21,271 nt of DNA. Origin: F23-B02 sp045601285. Its GTDB lineage: Bacteria > Bacillota > Clostridia > Oscillospirales > Oscillospiraceae. A program made the position numbers and the translations under genes. The first letter of the stretch is position 1, and every line of letters begins with the position of its first letter. The stretch lies in contig JAZRZJ010000008.1 of assembly GCA_045601285.1 (NCBI GenBank), forward strand, positions 1 through 21,271. The letters run 5' to 3'. This document shows, one piece after another, positions 5,960 to 12,568 of this stretch. The notes beneath the pieces are model-generated. The model saw only the letters and a list, made by a program, of their open reading frames with translations. It was not told the origin of the DNA and ran no database searches.

Positions 5960-5987
5960 CTCACCCGACACATGATATGCCGGTGAG
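5960..5987 (-). promoter_or_regulatory. Hairpin covering the ZIP ribosome binding site
   Basis: In the minus-strand transcript CTCACC (5987-5982) can pair with GGTGAG (5965-5960), which is the Shine-Dalgarno sequence of the ZIP gene. The stem is only 6 bp, so the effect may be modest. Confidence 0.35.
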
Positions 5988-5997
5988 CCGCACGTTG

Positions 5998-6519
5998 CTA
6001 CCCGTAAAGCAGGCGGCAAATCCATGCGGATATGAGGAACACCGCCGCGTCTGCGCATAGCGCCGCGGGGATCGCGTGACGGGTGTCCTTTATTTTTGCC
6101 GCACCGAAATACACAGCTATGACGTAAAGGGTCGTTTCGCTTGAGCCCATCATCACCGCCGCTGTGCGCCCTACAAGAGAATCCGCCCCTGCGGTGTGAA
6201 TTATGTCGGCGGCGGCAGCGGTTGCCGCACTGCCGCTGACAGGCCGCAGAAGCGCCAGCGGCGCAACCTCGGGCGGAATCCCGAGAAAAGCGAAAAAAGG
6301 TCTCAGAACCTCTGAAAACGCCTCAAGAGCGCCTGAGGCACGAAGCATATATATGGCGGGGAAAAGCACAGCCAGAGCGGGAAACATATCCTTAACTGTT
6401 TTCAGTCCCTCAAGAGCGCCTTTGGTCATGGCGGGGAAGATGTCAATGCCCTTTATAACGGCACACAGTCCCACGAAAAGCAGAATAAGCGGAACGGCAA
6501 GCGTGAGAAAAAGGCTCAT
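5998..6519 (-). CDS. spmB: Spore maturation protein B
   Basis: This 173-residue membrane protein has a nucleoside-recognition (Gate) domain. The hydrophobic segments and the Gly-Ser-Ala-Ala-Thr-Ala-Ala, Met-Gly-Ser-Ser-Glu-Thr-Thr-Leu-Tyr-Val and Tyr-Phe-Gly-Ala-Ala segments are characteristic of SpmB. In Bacillus subtilis SpmA and SpmB are needed for normal spore core dehydration and heat resistance. The ATG at 6519 was chosen because it overlaps the spmA stop as ATGA, the usual sign of translational coupling, and because it gives the normal family length. A longer frame extends back to 6588 inside spmA. A ZIP transporter follows 43 bases downstream. Confidence 0.92.
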   Translation of the reverse strand: MSLFLTLAVPLILLFVGLCAVIKGIDIFPAMTKGALEGLKTVKDMFPALAVLFPAIYMLRASGALEAFSEVLRPFFAFLGIPPEVAPLALLRPVSGSAATAAAADIIHTAGADSLVGRTAAVMMGSSETTLYVIAVYFGAAKIKDTRHAIPAALCADAAVFLISAWICRLLYG

Positions 6520-7094
6520 CGCTTCCGTTTCTCCATAAACCGCGCCGCCGCAAGTCCCGCCGCTACGGACAGGGCTGAGCTTATCCACACGGCAGGCAGA
6601 ATATCAAAGGGAACGGAGGCGCCCTCTGCGGCACGGATCGCGGCTATGGTTGTGGGCAGAAGCTGAATTGATGCGGTGTTCAGAACAACGAGCCTGCACA
6701 ACTCATCTGAGGCAACGCCCCGTTCACCGAGTGCCGCCATACCCTGTGCCGCCTTGATTCCCACGGGTGTTGCGGCATTGCCGAGACCCAGAAGATTTGC
6801 GCTGACATTTGCGGACAGCGGCTGAAGAATCTCGTTTCTTGCCGATGCCTCGGGGAACAGCCGTCGGAGCACGGGACGCAGAGCTTTTGCAAGAGCGTCG
6901 GCAATGCCGCAGACGCGCATAAGCTCCATGACTGCACACCAGAGACAGATTGCGCCTCCTATGCTCAGGGTGAAGCTGACTGCGGCTTCCGCTCCCTCAA
7001 GCGCGGCGGCTCCTACGGCCGCCTCTGTGCCAGTAAAAAGCGAAAATAACAGCGAAATCCCAATAAATGACAACCAAAACAAGCTCAACATCAT
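6516..7094 (-). CDS. spmA: Spore maturation protein A
   Basis: This 192-residue membrane protein is the partner of SpmB. The family segments Leu-Ser-Ala-Asn-Val-Ser-Ala-Asn and Gly-Leu-Gly-Asn-Ala-Ala-Thr-Pro-Gly-type (here Ala-Thr-Pro-Val-Gly) are visible in the centre, followed by Gln-Leu-Leu-Pro-Thr-Thr. The ATG at 7094 was chosen because GAGGT lies 7 bases upstream; the frame is open to 7142 without a better site. A CATACTTG sequence (7117-7110, minus strand) resembles a sigma-E -10 box, which would fit mother-cell expression, but I see no matching -35 box. The gene overlaps spmB by four bases. Confidence 0.92.
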   Translation of the reverse strand: MMLSLFWLSFIGISLLFSLFTGTEAAVGAAALEGAEAAVSFTLSIGGAICLWCAVMELMRVCGIADALAKALRPVLRRLFPEASARNEILQPLSANVSANLLGLGNAATPVGIKAAQGMAALGERGVASDELCRLVVLNTASIQLLPTTIAAIRAAEGASVPFDILPAVWISSALSVAAGLAAARFMEKRKR

Positions 7095-7176
7095 ATAATA
7101 AACCTCGAACAAGTATGCCGATACAAACTTGATTTTGCACAATATATGTAAAAATGTGGATAATCATTTAAACTTG

Positions 7177-7204
7177 TTGACTTTAATTAAACATTTGGTA
7201 TAAT
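7177..7204 (+). promoter_or_regulatory. Promoter of the AbrB-type regulator
   Basis: A -35 box TTGACT (7177-7182) and a perfect -10 box TATAAT (7199-7204) are 16 bases apart. The leader is about 50 bases long. Confidence 0.85.
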
Positions 7205-7261
7205 TATTTCAAAGTTTAGTATGAATAAGTTTTTCCAAAATAAAGAAAAGAGAGAACACCT

Positions 7262-7507
7262 ATGAAATCTACCGGAATTGTCAGAAAGGTAGACGAGCTC
7301 GGACGTATAGTACTTCCCATCGAGCTTCGCCGCACGCTTGATATTGCAGAGCGCGATGCGCTGGAAATCTTTGTTGAGGGTGACAACATCATTCTTCACA
7401 AGTACAACCCTGCGTGCATTTTCTGCAGCAACACCAAGGGCATCGTAAGCTACAAGGGAAAGAATGTCTGCCCCGAGTGCATCAAGCAGCTGAAGGAAAA
7501 GGCCTGA
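7262..7507 (+). CDS. AbrB/SpoVT-family regulator with Cys4 tail
   Basis: This 81-residue protein begins with a SpoVT-AbrB DNA-binding domain at about residues 1-50 (Gly-Ile-Val-Arg-Lys-Val-Asp-Glu-Leu-Gly-Arg-Ile-Val-Leu-Pro). AbrB relatives bind DNA as dimers and repress transition-state and sporulation-linked genes. A short C-terminal segment carries two Cys-x-x-Cys pairs (Cys-Ile-Phe-Cys and Cys-Pro-Glu-Cys) that look like a small zinc-binding ribbon; this arrangement is common in clostridial members. It is divergent from spmAB across a 165-base gap. The ribosome binding site is a weak AGAGAG. A terminator follows the stop, so it is a single-gene unit. Confidence 0.92.
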   Translation: MKSTGIVRKVDELGRIVLPIELRRTLDIAERDALEIFVEGDNIILHKYNPACIFCSNTKGIVSYKGKNVCPECIKQLKEKA

Positions 7508-7516
7508 TAATGAAAA

Positions 7517-7544
7517 ATCGCAGTCGGGAAGACTGCGGTTTTTT
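7517..7544 (+). terminator. Terminator of the AbrB-type gene
   Basis: A stem of about 10 bp centred on CGCAGTC/GACTGCG (7519-7525 with 7531-7537) has a GGGAA loop and is followed by T6 (7539-7544). Confidence 0.85.
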
Positions 7545-7557
7545 ATTACCCGAACAA

Positions 7558-7592
7558 ACAGCACCGTCAATACATTGTATTGGCGGTGCTGT
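7558..7592 (-). terminator. Terminator of rsmI
   Basis: A 15-bp stem (7558-7572 with 7578-7592, one G-T pair) has a 5-base loop. It starts 5 bases past the rsmI stop on the minus strand and is followed by TTTGTT. Confidence 0.75.
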
Positions 7593-7596
7593 CTGT

Positions 7597-8424
7597 TTAT
7601 ACATTTATTGAGGCATCGTAAAGCTCATTTGTCTTGAAGCCGCTTTCGGCGGCGGCCTTTTTGCAGGCGGCCTTATGGGAAAGTCCCTCGCCGCGATATT
7701 TTTCCACAAGCGCCAGCGCGTCCTCCATGGAAAAGCCGCTTTCCTCTTCGGGGGCGCCCTCAATGACAAGCACAAATTCACCCTTGGGAGCGGTTTCGGT
7801 GAAGTGCTCCAGAGCTCCCGCAAAATCGGTGCGCAGGGTTTCCTCGTGAAGCTTTGTAAGCTCACGGCAGAGGGAAATTTTTCTGTCTGCTCCGAAGACC
7901 TCCTTCATGTCCTCAAGTGTGCGAAGGAGCTTGTGGGGCGCCTCATAAAAAATCATGGTGCGGCGCTCGCTCCTGAGGCTTTCAAGATGCTGGCGGCGGC
8001 TTTTGTTCGAGGTGGAAAGGAAGCCCTCAAAGCAGAAGCGCTGTGTGGAAAGCGCCGAAAGCGCAATGGCGGAGATGAGCGCCGAGGGACCGGGTACGGT
8101 TACGACCTCGATGCCGTTTTCGGCGCACATACGCACGATGTCTTCGCCCGGGTCGGAGATGGCGGGCATGCCCGCATCGGTAACGAGAGCGCAGGCTTCG
8201 CCCGCCTCAATGCGAGCGAAGATCTTTGCGCCCGAGGCGTATTTGTTGTGCTCAAAATAGCTCACCAGGGGCTTGCGTATTCCGAAATGATTGAGAAGCT
8301 TCAGAGTGACCCGCGTGTCCTCGGCGGCGATGAAATCAACGCTTTCAAGGGTTTCGACTGCTCGGGGCGAAAAATCGCCGAGGTTGCCTATGGGTGTACC
8401 CACAAGATAAAGTTTTCCGCTCAT
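7597..8424 (-). CDS. rsmI: 16S rRNA C1402 ribose 2'-O-methyltransferase
   Basis: This 275-residue SAM-dependent tetrapyrrole-methylase-fold enzyme methylates the ribose of C1402 in the decoding centre of 16S rRNA. It opens with Leu-Val-Gly-Thr-Pro-Ile-Gly-Asn-Leu-Gly-Asp at residues 7-17. The Ala-Ala-Glu-Asp-Thr-Arg segment follows, then the Thr-Asp-Ala-Gly-Met-Pro-Ala-Ile-Ser-Asp-Pro-Gly motif and Pro-Gly-Pro-Ser-Ala. Length and order fit the family. Its ATG overlaps the trmN stop codon as ATGA, so the two are translationally coupled and form a tRNA/rRNA modification operon ending at the hairpin at 7558-7592. Confidence 0.97.
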   Translation of the reverse strand: MSGKLYLVGTPIGNLGDFSPRAVETLESVDFIAAEDTRVTLKLLNHFGIRKPLVSYFEHNKYASGAKIFARIEAGEACALVTDAGMPAISDPGEDIVRMCAENGIEVVTVPGPSALISAIALSALSTQRFCFEGFLSTSNKSRRQHLESLRSERRTMIFYEAPHKLLRTLEDMKEVFGADRKISLCRELTKLHEETLRTDFAGALEHFTETAPKGEFVLVIEGAPEEESGFSMEDALALVEKYRGEGLSHKAACKKAAAESGFKTNELYDASINV

Positions 8425-9146
8425 GGAGTGACCTCCCTGTGATAAATCCTGAGTATTTCTTCGGTTTCGCTGCCGTCGGAATTGCGTATGAAAAGCGGCG
8501 GCATGAGCTTAATGCCCGCACTTCCGCCGCGCCTTGCTTCGATGAGGACAAGGGACGGCTCTTTTTCTGCGCTGTGGGAAACCGTGCGTAGTCTTTTCGG
8601 CTCAAGACCGTGCTGCCGCAGAAGGCACAGAGCGTCCGTAAGGCGCTCCGCCCGATGCACCATGAAAAAGGCTCCGCCCGTGCGGCAGAGATAGCTTGCG
8701 GCGCACACGATGTCCTCAAGAGTACACAGCAGCTCGCCTCTTGCGGCGGCGCGGTCATGGCGGGGCGAAACGGCACCGCTGCCCTCGGCAAAATAGGGCG
8801 GGTTTGAAACCACGAGGTCAAATTCCCCCGAGGCAAAAAGCTCTCTGTGGCTTCTGATGTCGCCCACAATTATTCTGCCGCGCTCTTCAAGACCGTTTTC
8901 CCGGAGATTTGCCTCCGCAAAGGCGGCGGCATGGGGATTGATTTCAAGCCCCGTAATATGCAGTTTTTCGTTTTTTGTAAGGAGCAGAAGCGGCAGTATT
9001 CCCGAGCCGCAGCCCAGGTCAATTCCTTTTGTGCGTTTGCCCGCGTTTACAAAATCGGCAAGCAGCACAGAGTCCGTTCCGAGCCTGAAATGCTCCGATT
9101 GGGCAAAGCGGGGCCCGTTCTGCCACAGTTCAGCAAAATCGTACAT
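8421..9146 (-). CDS. trmN: tRNA1(Val) A37 N6-methyltransferase family
   Basis: This 241-residue Rossmann-fold methyltransferase is of the YfiC/TrmN6 type. The SAM-binding loop Asp-Leu-Gly-Cys-Gly-Ser-Gly is at residues 43-49, and the catalytic Asn-Pro-Pro-Tyr motif typical of adenine N6-methylation is at 115-118. An Arg-Leu-Gly-Thr-Asp-Ser segment lies near residue 21-26, as in the family. The frame is open much further upstream, to 9353, but that extension overlaps the ferredoxin gene. The ATG at 9146 was chosen because GAGGA lies 7 bases upstream and it gives the normal length. Its stop overlaps the rsmI start. The exact tRNA substrate is inferred from the family. Confidence 0.9.
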   Translation of the reverse strand: MYDFAELWQNGPRFAQSEHFRLGTDSVLLADFVNAGKRTKGIDLGCGSGILPLLLLTKNEKLHITGLEINPHAAAFAEANLRENGLEERGRIIVGDIRSHRELFASGEFDLVVSNPPYFAEGSGAVSPRHDRAAARGELLCTLEDIVCAASYLCRTGGAFFMVHRAERLTDALCLLRQHGLEPKRLRTVSHSAEKEPSLVLIEARRGGSAGIKLMPPLFIRNSDGSETEEILRIYHREVTP

Positions 9147-9163
9147 ATTTTCGTCCTCGGCGT

Positions 9164-9190
9164 AAAAAGCGGTGTGCGTGGCACACCGCC
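9164..9190 (-). terminator. Terminator of the ferredoxin gene
   Basis: On the minus strand a stem GCGGTGTGC/GCACACCGC (9169-9177 with 9181-9189) is followed by T5 (9168-9164). It begins 6 bases after the ferredoxin stop and ends about 18 bases before the trmN start. Confidence 0.85.
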
Positions 9191-9195
9191 TTTTT

Positions 9196-9618
9196 TCAGC
9201 AAAGAGAAATTGCTTCGGCAGGGCACTGCTCGGCGCAGGAGCCGCAGCGTGCGCATTTTTCGGGGTCGATAACATAGCGGGACTCCTCGTCCATTGCGAT
9301 TGCCTCGGCGGGACACTGCTCGGCACAGGAGCCGCAGGAAAGGCACTTGTCATAGTCTATCTTGTAGCAGGGCTCGTCCTCTTCGCCGGCGATTTCCTCG
9401 ATTTCAACGACGATGTCCTCAATACCCTCGGCAACGTATTCCTCGTCCTCTACCTTTGCGATCGCTTCCGCGGGACACTGGGCGGCGCAGGCACCGCAGG
9501 AAAGGCATTTTTCGGGATTGATAACATAGTGGTCGTCCACCGTTTCGATTGCTTCGGCGGGGCACTGCTCGGCACAGGAGCCGCAGAGAAAACACTTTTC
9601 GGTAATTACAAAAGCCAT
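9196..9618 (-). CDS. Tandem ferredoxin with four [4Fe-4S] motifs
   Basis: This 140-residue soluble protein has four Cys-x2-Cys-x2-Cys-x3-Cys-Pro motifs, at Cys9-19, Cys38-48, Cys92-102 and Cys122-132. Each half (about 1-56 and 84-140) equals a complete bacterial 2[4Fe-4S] ferredoxin. The halves are joined by a strongly acidic linker at about 57-82 (Glu/Asp-rich with Ile/Val). The halves are near copies, with Ala-Glu-Gln-Cys-Pro-Ala-Glu-Ala-Ile repeated, so the gene arose by internal duplication. The likely role is low-potential electron carriage in anaerobic metabolism. Extra cysteines at 84 and 140 fall outside the motifs. GGAGG lies 8 bases before the ATG. The gene has its own promoter and terminator, so its redox partners are encoded elsewhere. 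Confidence 0.93.
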   Translation of the reverse strand: MAFVITEKCFLCGSCAEQCPAEAIETVDDHYVINPEKCLSCGACAAQCPAEAIAKVEDEEYVAEGIEDIVVEIEEIAGEEDEPCYKIDYDKCLSCGSCAEQCPAEAIAMDEESRYVIDPEKCARCGSCAEQCPAEAISLC

Positions 9619-9661
9619 GAGATAACCTCCGTGTATGTATTTTCAACTTGGATTAATTCAG

Positions 9662-9689
9662 ATTTTAACACATAAGCGCAAAAAAGCAA
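9662..9689 (-). promoter_or_regulatory. Promoter of the ferredoxin gene
   Basis: On the minus strand a -35 box TTGCTT (9689-9684) and a -10 box TAAAAT (9667-9662) are 16 bases apart, giving a leader of about 37 bases. Confidence 0.55.
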
Positions 9690-9808
9690 AGGCTTATTGA
9701 AGGGGGCAGATAATAATTTGAATTTTTGGGGATAATCGCTGTGTGCCGTGCCTGTTTCGGCAGGTTCGGCGCGCCGTAAAGCTTATCATAGTGCAGGGGG
9801 GATTCACC

Positions 9809-12568
9809 TTGAAGAATAATGAAAAATTCACCGAAAAGGCGGAGGAGGCCATTGAGCAGGCGCGGCTTTCCGCCTTCAGCCTCGGCCACAGCTATGTGGG
9901 TACGGAGCACCTTCTGCTCGGCATACTGCGTGAGGGAGCAGGTCTGGGCGCGAAGATCCTGCGTGAGCACGGCGTCAGCGAAAGAACGGTAAAAAACACC
10001 GTCACAGGCAGCGAGGGACTCGGTGCGCCGGGGATTCCCGCGCAGGGACTCACAAAGCACGCCTGGAACGCCATTGAAAAGGCCTCCGTGGACGCAAGCT
10101 CGCTGGGACACAGCTATATCGGGACGGAGCATCTTCTGCTGGGCATTCTGCGTCAGCCGGACTGTGCGGGCGCGGCGGCGCTGAAGTCCGCAGGCTGTGA
10201 TTTAAACGATTTATACACCGACATCATGTCGGTTTTCGGCTCGGGTACATCGAAGCCCAAGCCCACTCAGCAGACTGCGGCAAAAACAAACACCCGCCAC
10301 AATGAAACAAGGGTGCTCGACCAGTACAGCCGCGACCTGACTATGCTTGCGGTGAACGGCGGAATTGAAGCTGTGGTGGGGCGTGATGAGGAAATAAACC
10401 GCAGTATTCAGATACTGTCCCGCAGGACGAAAAACAATCCCGTGCTCATAGGCGAGCCGGGTGTCGGCAAGACTGCGGTTGCGGAGGGAATTGCCCTGCA
10501 CATAGCCTCGGGAAAGGCACCCGAAAACATTTCGGGGAAGCGCCTTGTGGCCCTTGACCTGCCCGCGCTTCTTGCGGGAACAAAATACCGCGGCGACTTT
10601 GAGGAGCGTGTGAAGGCCGTCCTCAAGGACGTTAAAAAAGCGGGAGATGTCATACTTTTCATAGATGAGATCCACACCATAATCGGCGCAGGCTCCGCAG
10701 AGGGCGCAATCGACGCGGCGAATATCCTCAAGCCCGCTTTGGGACGCGGCGAGGTGCAGATTGTCGGTGCCACGACCCTTGAGGAATACCGTCGCCATGT
10801 GGAAAAGGACGCGGCGCTGGAGCGGCGGTTTCAGCCCGTGCGGGTAAATGAGCCCACGAGAGAGCAGACGATGAAAATGCTTCTTGCGGCGCGGGAAAGC
10901 CTTGAGGGACATCACAAGGTGAAAATAAGCCGTCCCTCGCTTGAGGCGTCCATCGACCTTTCCGTGCGCTATATAAACGACCGCTTTCTGCCCGACAAGG
11001 CCATCGACCTTGTGGACGAGGCAGCGGCGCGTGTGCGTGTCGCGGGCGGAACGCTTGTCACAAGCGAGGATATCTCGCAGGTGGTGTCTGTATGGACGGG
11101 AGTACCCGTCACAAATATTGATTCAGACGATGCCCAACGCCTTCGTGATATGGAGGAAATCCTCCACGGGAAAATCGTGGGGCAGGAGGAGGCGGTTTCC
11201 GCAGTCTCAAGGGCGATCCGCCGTGGACGCGTGGGGCTTTCCGACCCCTCAAGACCTGTGGGCAGCTTCCTGTTTCTCGGGCCTACGGGGGTGGGCAAAA
11301 CCGAGCTTTGCCGTGCGCTTGCGGAGGCGGTGTTCGGTGACAGCAATGCCATGATCCGCCTTGATATGTCCGAGTATATGGAAAAGCACAGCGTGTCACG
11401 GCTCATCGGCTCGCCGCCTGGCTATGTGGGCTACGAGGAGGGCGGTCAGCTTACGGAAAAGGTGCGCAGACACCCCTGGTCTGTGGTGCTTTTCGATGAG
11501 ATCGAAAAGGCTCACGAGGACGTGTGGGGCATACTTCTGCAAATCCTCGATGACGGTCATCTGACAGACTCCGCGGGACGCAGGGTGGATTTCCGCAATA
11601 CCGTTGTGGTCATGACTTCAAACATCGGCGCGAAGGCCATAACGGAGGGACGGCGGCGCATAGGCTTTGCCTCGCCCGCAAATTCAGCCGCAGAGGAGCT
11701 TGAGCTTGAAAACACGATCAATGAGGAGTTGAGGGCCACCTTCCGCCCCGAGCTTTTAAACCGAATCGACGAACGGATAATTTTCCACAGACTTTCAAAG
11801 GAGAATATACAGAGCATAACCCGGCGTATGCTTCAGCTTGTGTCGGAGCGCTTTGAGGAGCTGGGCATGGAGCTTGAGGTGACGGAGGAGGCGGTGAATG
11901 CTCTTGCGGAAAAGGGCTATGACGAAAAATACGGAGCAAGACCGCTTCGCCGCACCATACGCACGCTCATTGAGGACAAGGCGGCGGAGATGCTGCTTGA
12001 CGGCAGCATAGGCAGCGGAGATTATATTACCGCAAGCCTCAGCGGAAACGATATAGTTCTTCAGAAACGCAGAAAAAGGGACAGCAAGGCTGTCCCTTTT
12101 TCTTTGCGCTTGACGTTATATTCCCGCGCGGATATAATTAAGGGCAATGAGGTGGGATTAATAATGACTAAGGAAGAAATTATGCAGCGGGTGAATGAAC
12201 GCTGCGCCTATAATAAATACAACGGCATTGAGGTAACAGACATCGGAAAGGATTTCTGCGTTGTGGAGGGCGAGCTCCGTCCCGAAGCCATGAACCCCTG
12301 GGGCATGGCCCACGGCGGCTTCGTGTATTCCCTCTGCGATGTGGCGGCGGGTGTTGCCGTCAGCCAGCTTGACCGCAGGGGCCTTACCTTAAGCGGAAAT
12401 ATGTACTATATCCGTCCCTCAAAGGGTAAAAAGCTGCGTGCCGAGGGCAGAATAATTAAAGACGGAAGAACCGTCGTGCTTGTGGAAACCAATGTTTACA
12501 ACGATGAGGGCGTCCACACCGCCAGAGGCGAGTTCCAGATTTATGTTGTAGAGGATAACAGAAAATGA
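9809..12568 (+). CDS. clpC: ClpC-type ATPase, open frame into a thioesterase
   Basis: The first ~757 residues are a Clp AAA+ unfoldase that feeds substrates to ClpP. Two Clp N-repeats lie at about 3-140. D1 has Walker A at about 215-222 (Gly-Glu-Pro-Gly-Val-Gly-Lys-Thr) and Walker B near 281. D2 has Walker A at about 491-498, Walker B with Phe-Asp-Glu, and an Ile618-Gly-Phe ClpP-docking tripeptide. The coiled-coil middle domain of ClpC is missing: D1 passes to the D2 linker within about 20 residues. The start is a TTG at 9809 with GGGGGGA 7 bases upstream. There is no stop codon at the natural end (about 12075). The frame crosses an intrinsic terminator and a promoter, then enters the thioesterase gene, giving 919 residues if read through. 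No ctsR, mcsA or mcsB neighbours and no clear CtsR operator or promoter are seen. Confidence 0.85.
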   Translation: MKNNEKFTEKAEEAIEQARLSAFSLGHSYVGTEHLLLGILREGAGLGAKILREHGVSERTVKNTVTGSEGLGAPGIPAQGLTKHAWNAIEKASVDASSLGHSYIGTEHLLLGILRQPDCAGAAALKSAGCDLNDLYTDIMSVFGSGTSKPKPTQQTAAKTNTRHNETRVLDQYSRDLTMLAVNGGIEAVVGRDEEINRSIQILSRRTKNNPVLIGEPGVGKTAVAEGIALHIASGKAPENISGKRLVALDLPALLAGTKYRGDFEERVKAVLKDVKKAGDVILFIDEIHTIIGAGSAEGAIDAANILKPALGRGEVQIVGATTLEEYRRHVEKDAALERRFQPVRVNEPTREQTMKMLLAARESLEGHHKVKISRPSLEASIDLSVRYINDRFLPDKAIDLVDEAAARVRVAGGTLVTSEDISQVVSVWTGVPVTNIDSDDAQRLRDMEEILHGKIVGQEEAVSAVSRAIRRGRVGLSDPSRPVGSFLFLGPTGVGKTELCRALAEAVFGDSNAMIRLDMSEYMEKHSVSRLIGSPPGYVGYEEGGQLTEKVRRHPWSVVLFDEIEKAHEDVWGILLQILDDGHLTDSAGRRVDFRNTVVVMTSNIGAKAITEGRRRIGFASPANSAAEELELENTINEELRATFRPELLNRIDERIIFHRLSKENIQSITRRMLQLVSERFEELGMELEVTEEAVNALAEKGYDEKYGARPLRRTIRTLIEDKAAEMLLDGSIGSGDYITASLSGNDIVLQKRRKRDSKAVPFSLRLTLYSRADIIKGNEVGLIMTKEEIMQRVNERCAYNKYNGIEVTDIGKDFCVVEGELRPEAMNPWGMAHGGFVYSLCDVAAGVAVSQLDRRGLTLSGNMYYIRPSKGKKLRAEGRIIKDGRTVVLVETNVYNDEGVHTARGEFQIYVVEDNRK
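12073..12105 (+). terminator. Intrinsic terminator inside the open clpC frame
   Basis: A perfect 13-bp stem (12073-12085 with 12089-12101) has an AAG loop and is followed by TTTTTCTTT (12097-12105). It begins at the natural end of the ClpC coding sequence, but no in-frame stop codon precedes it. Confidence 0.88.
12110..12138 (+). promoter_or_regulatory. Promoter of the thioesterase operon
   Basis: A -35 box TTGACG (12110-12115) and a perfect -10 box TATAAT (12133-12138) are 17 bases apart. The leader would be about 20 bases and contains the GAGGTGG ribosome binding site. The promoter lies within the clpC open frame. Confidence 0.85.
12164..12568 (+). CDS. PaaI-family hotdog thioesterase
   Basis: This 134-residue hotdog-fold protein resembles PaaI-type acyl-CoA thioesterases. 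The signature His50-Gly-Gly followed by Asp59 on the central helix is present, with an Asn-Pro-Trp-Gly segment before it, as in the family. The substrate is unknown; relatives hydrolyse phenylacetyl-CoA or other aryl/acyl-CoA esters. It has its own promoter and a GAGGTGG ribosome binding site 7-8 bases before the ATG, so I treat it as a separate gene although the clpC frame runs into it. Its stop overlaps the glycosyltransferase start as ATGA, showing coupling with the next gene. Confidence 0.88.
   Translation: MTKEEIMQRVNERCAYNKYNGIEVTDIGKDFCVVEGELRPEAMNPWGMAHGGFVYSLCDVAAGVAVSQLDRRGLTLSGNMYYIRPSKGKKLRAEGRIIKDGRTVVLVETNVYNDEGVHTARGEFQIYVVEDNRK

Noticed and set aside
9620..9808. CtsR operator before clpC
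   Set aside because: No tandem GGTCAAA-type heptads are visible. A GCCG/CGGC hairpin at 9745-9770 is present but is not a CtsR site.
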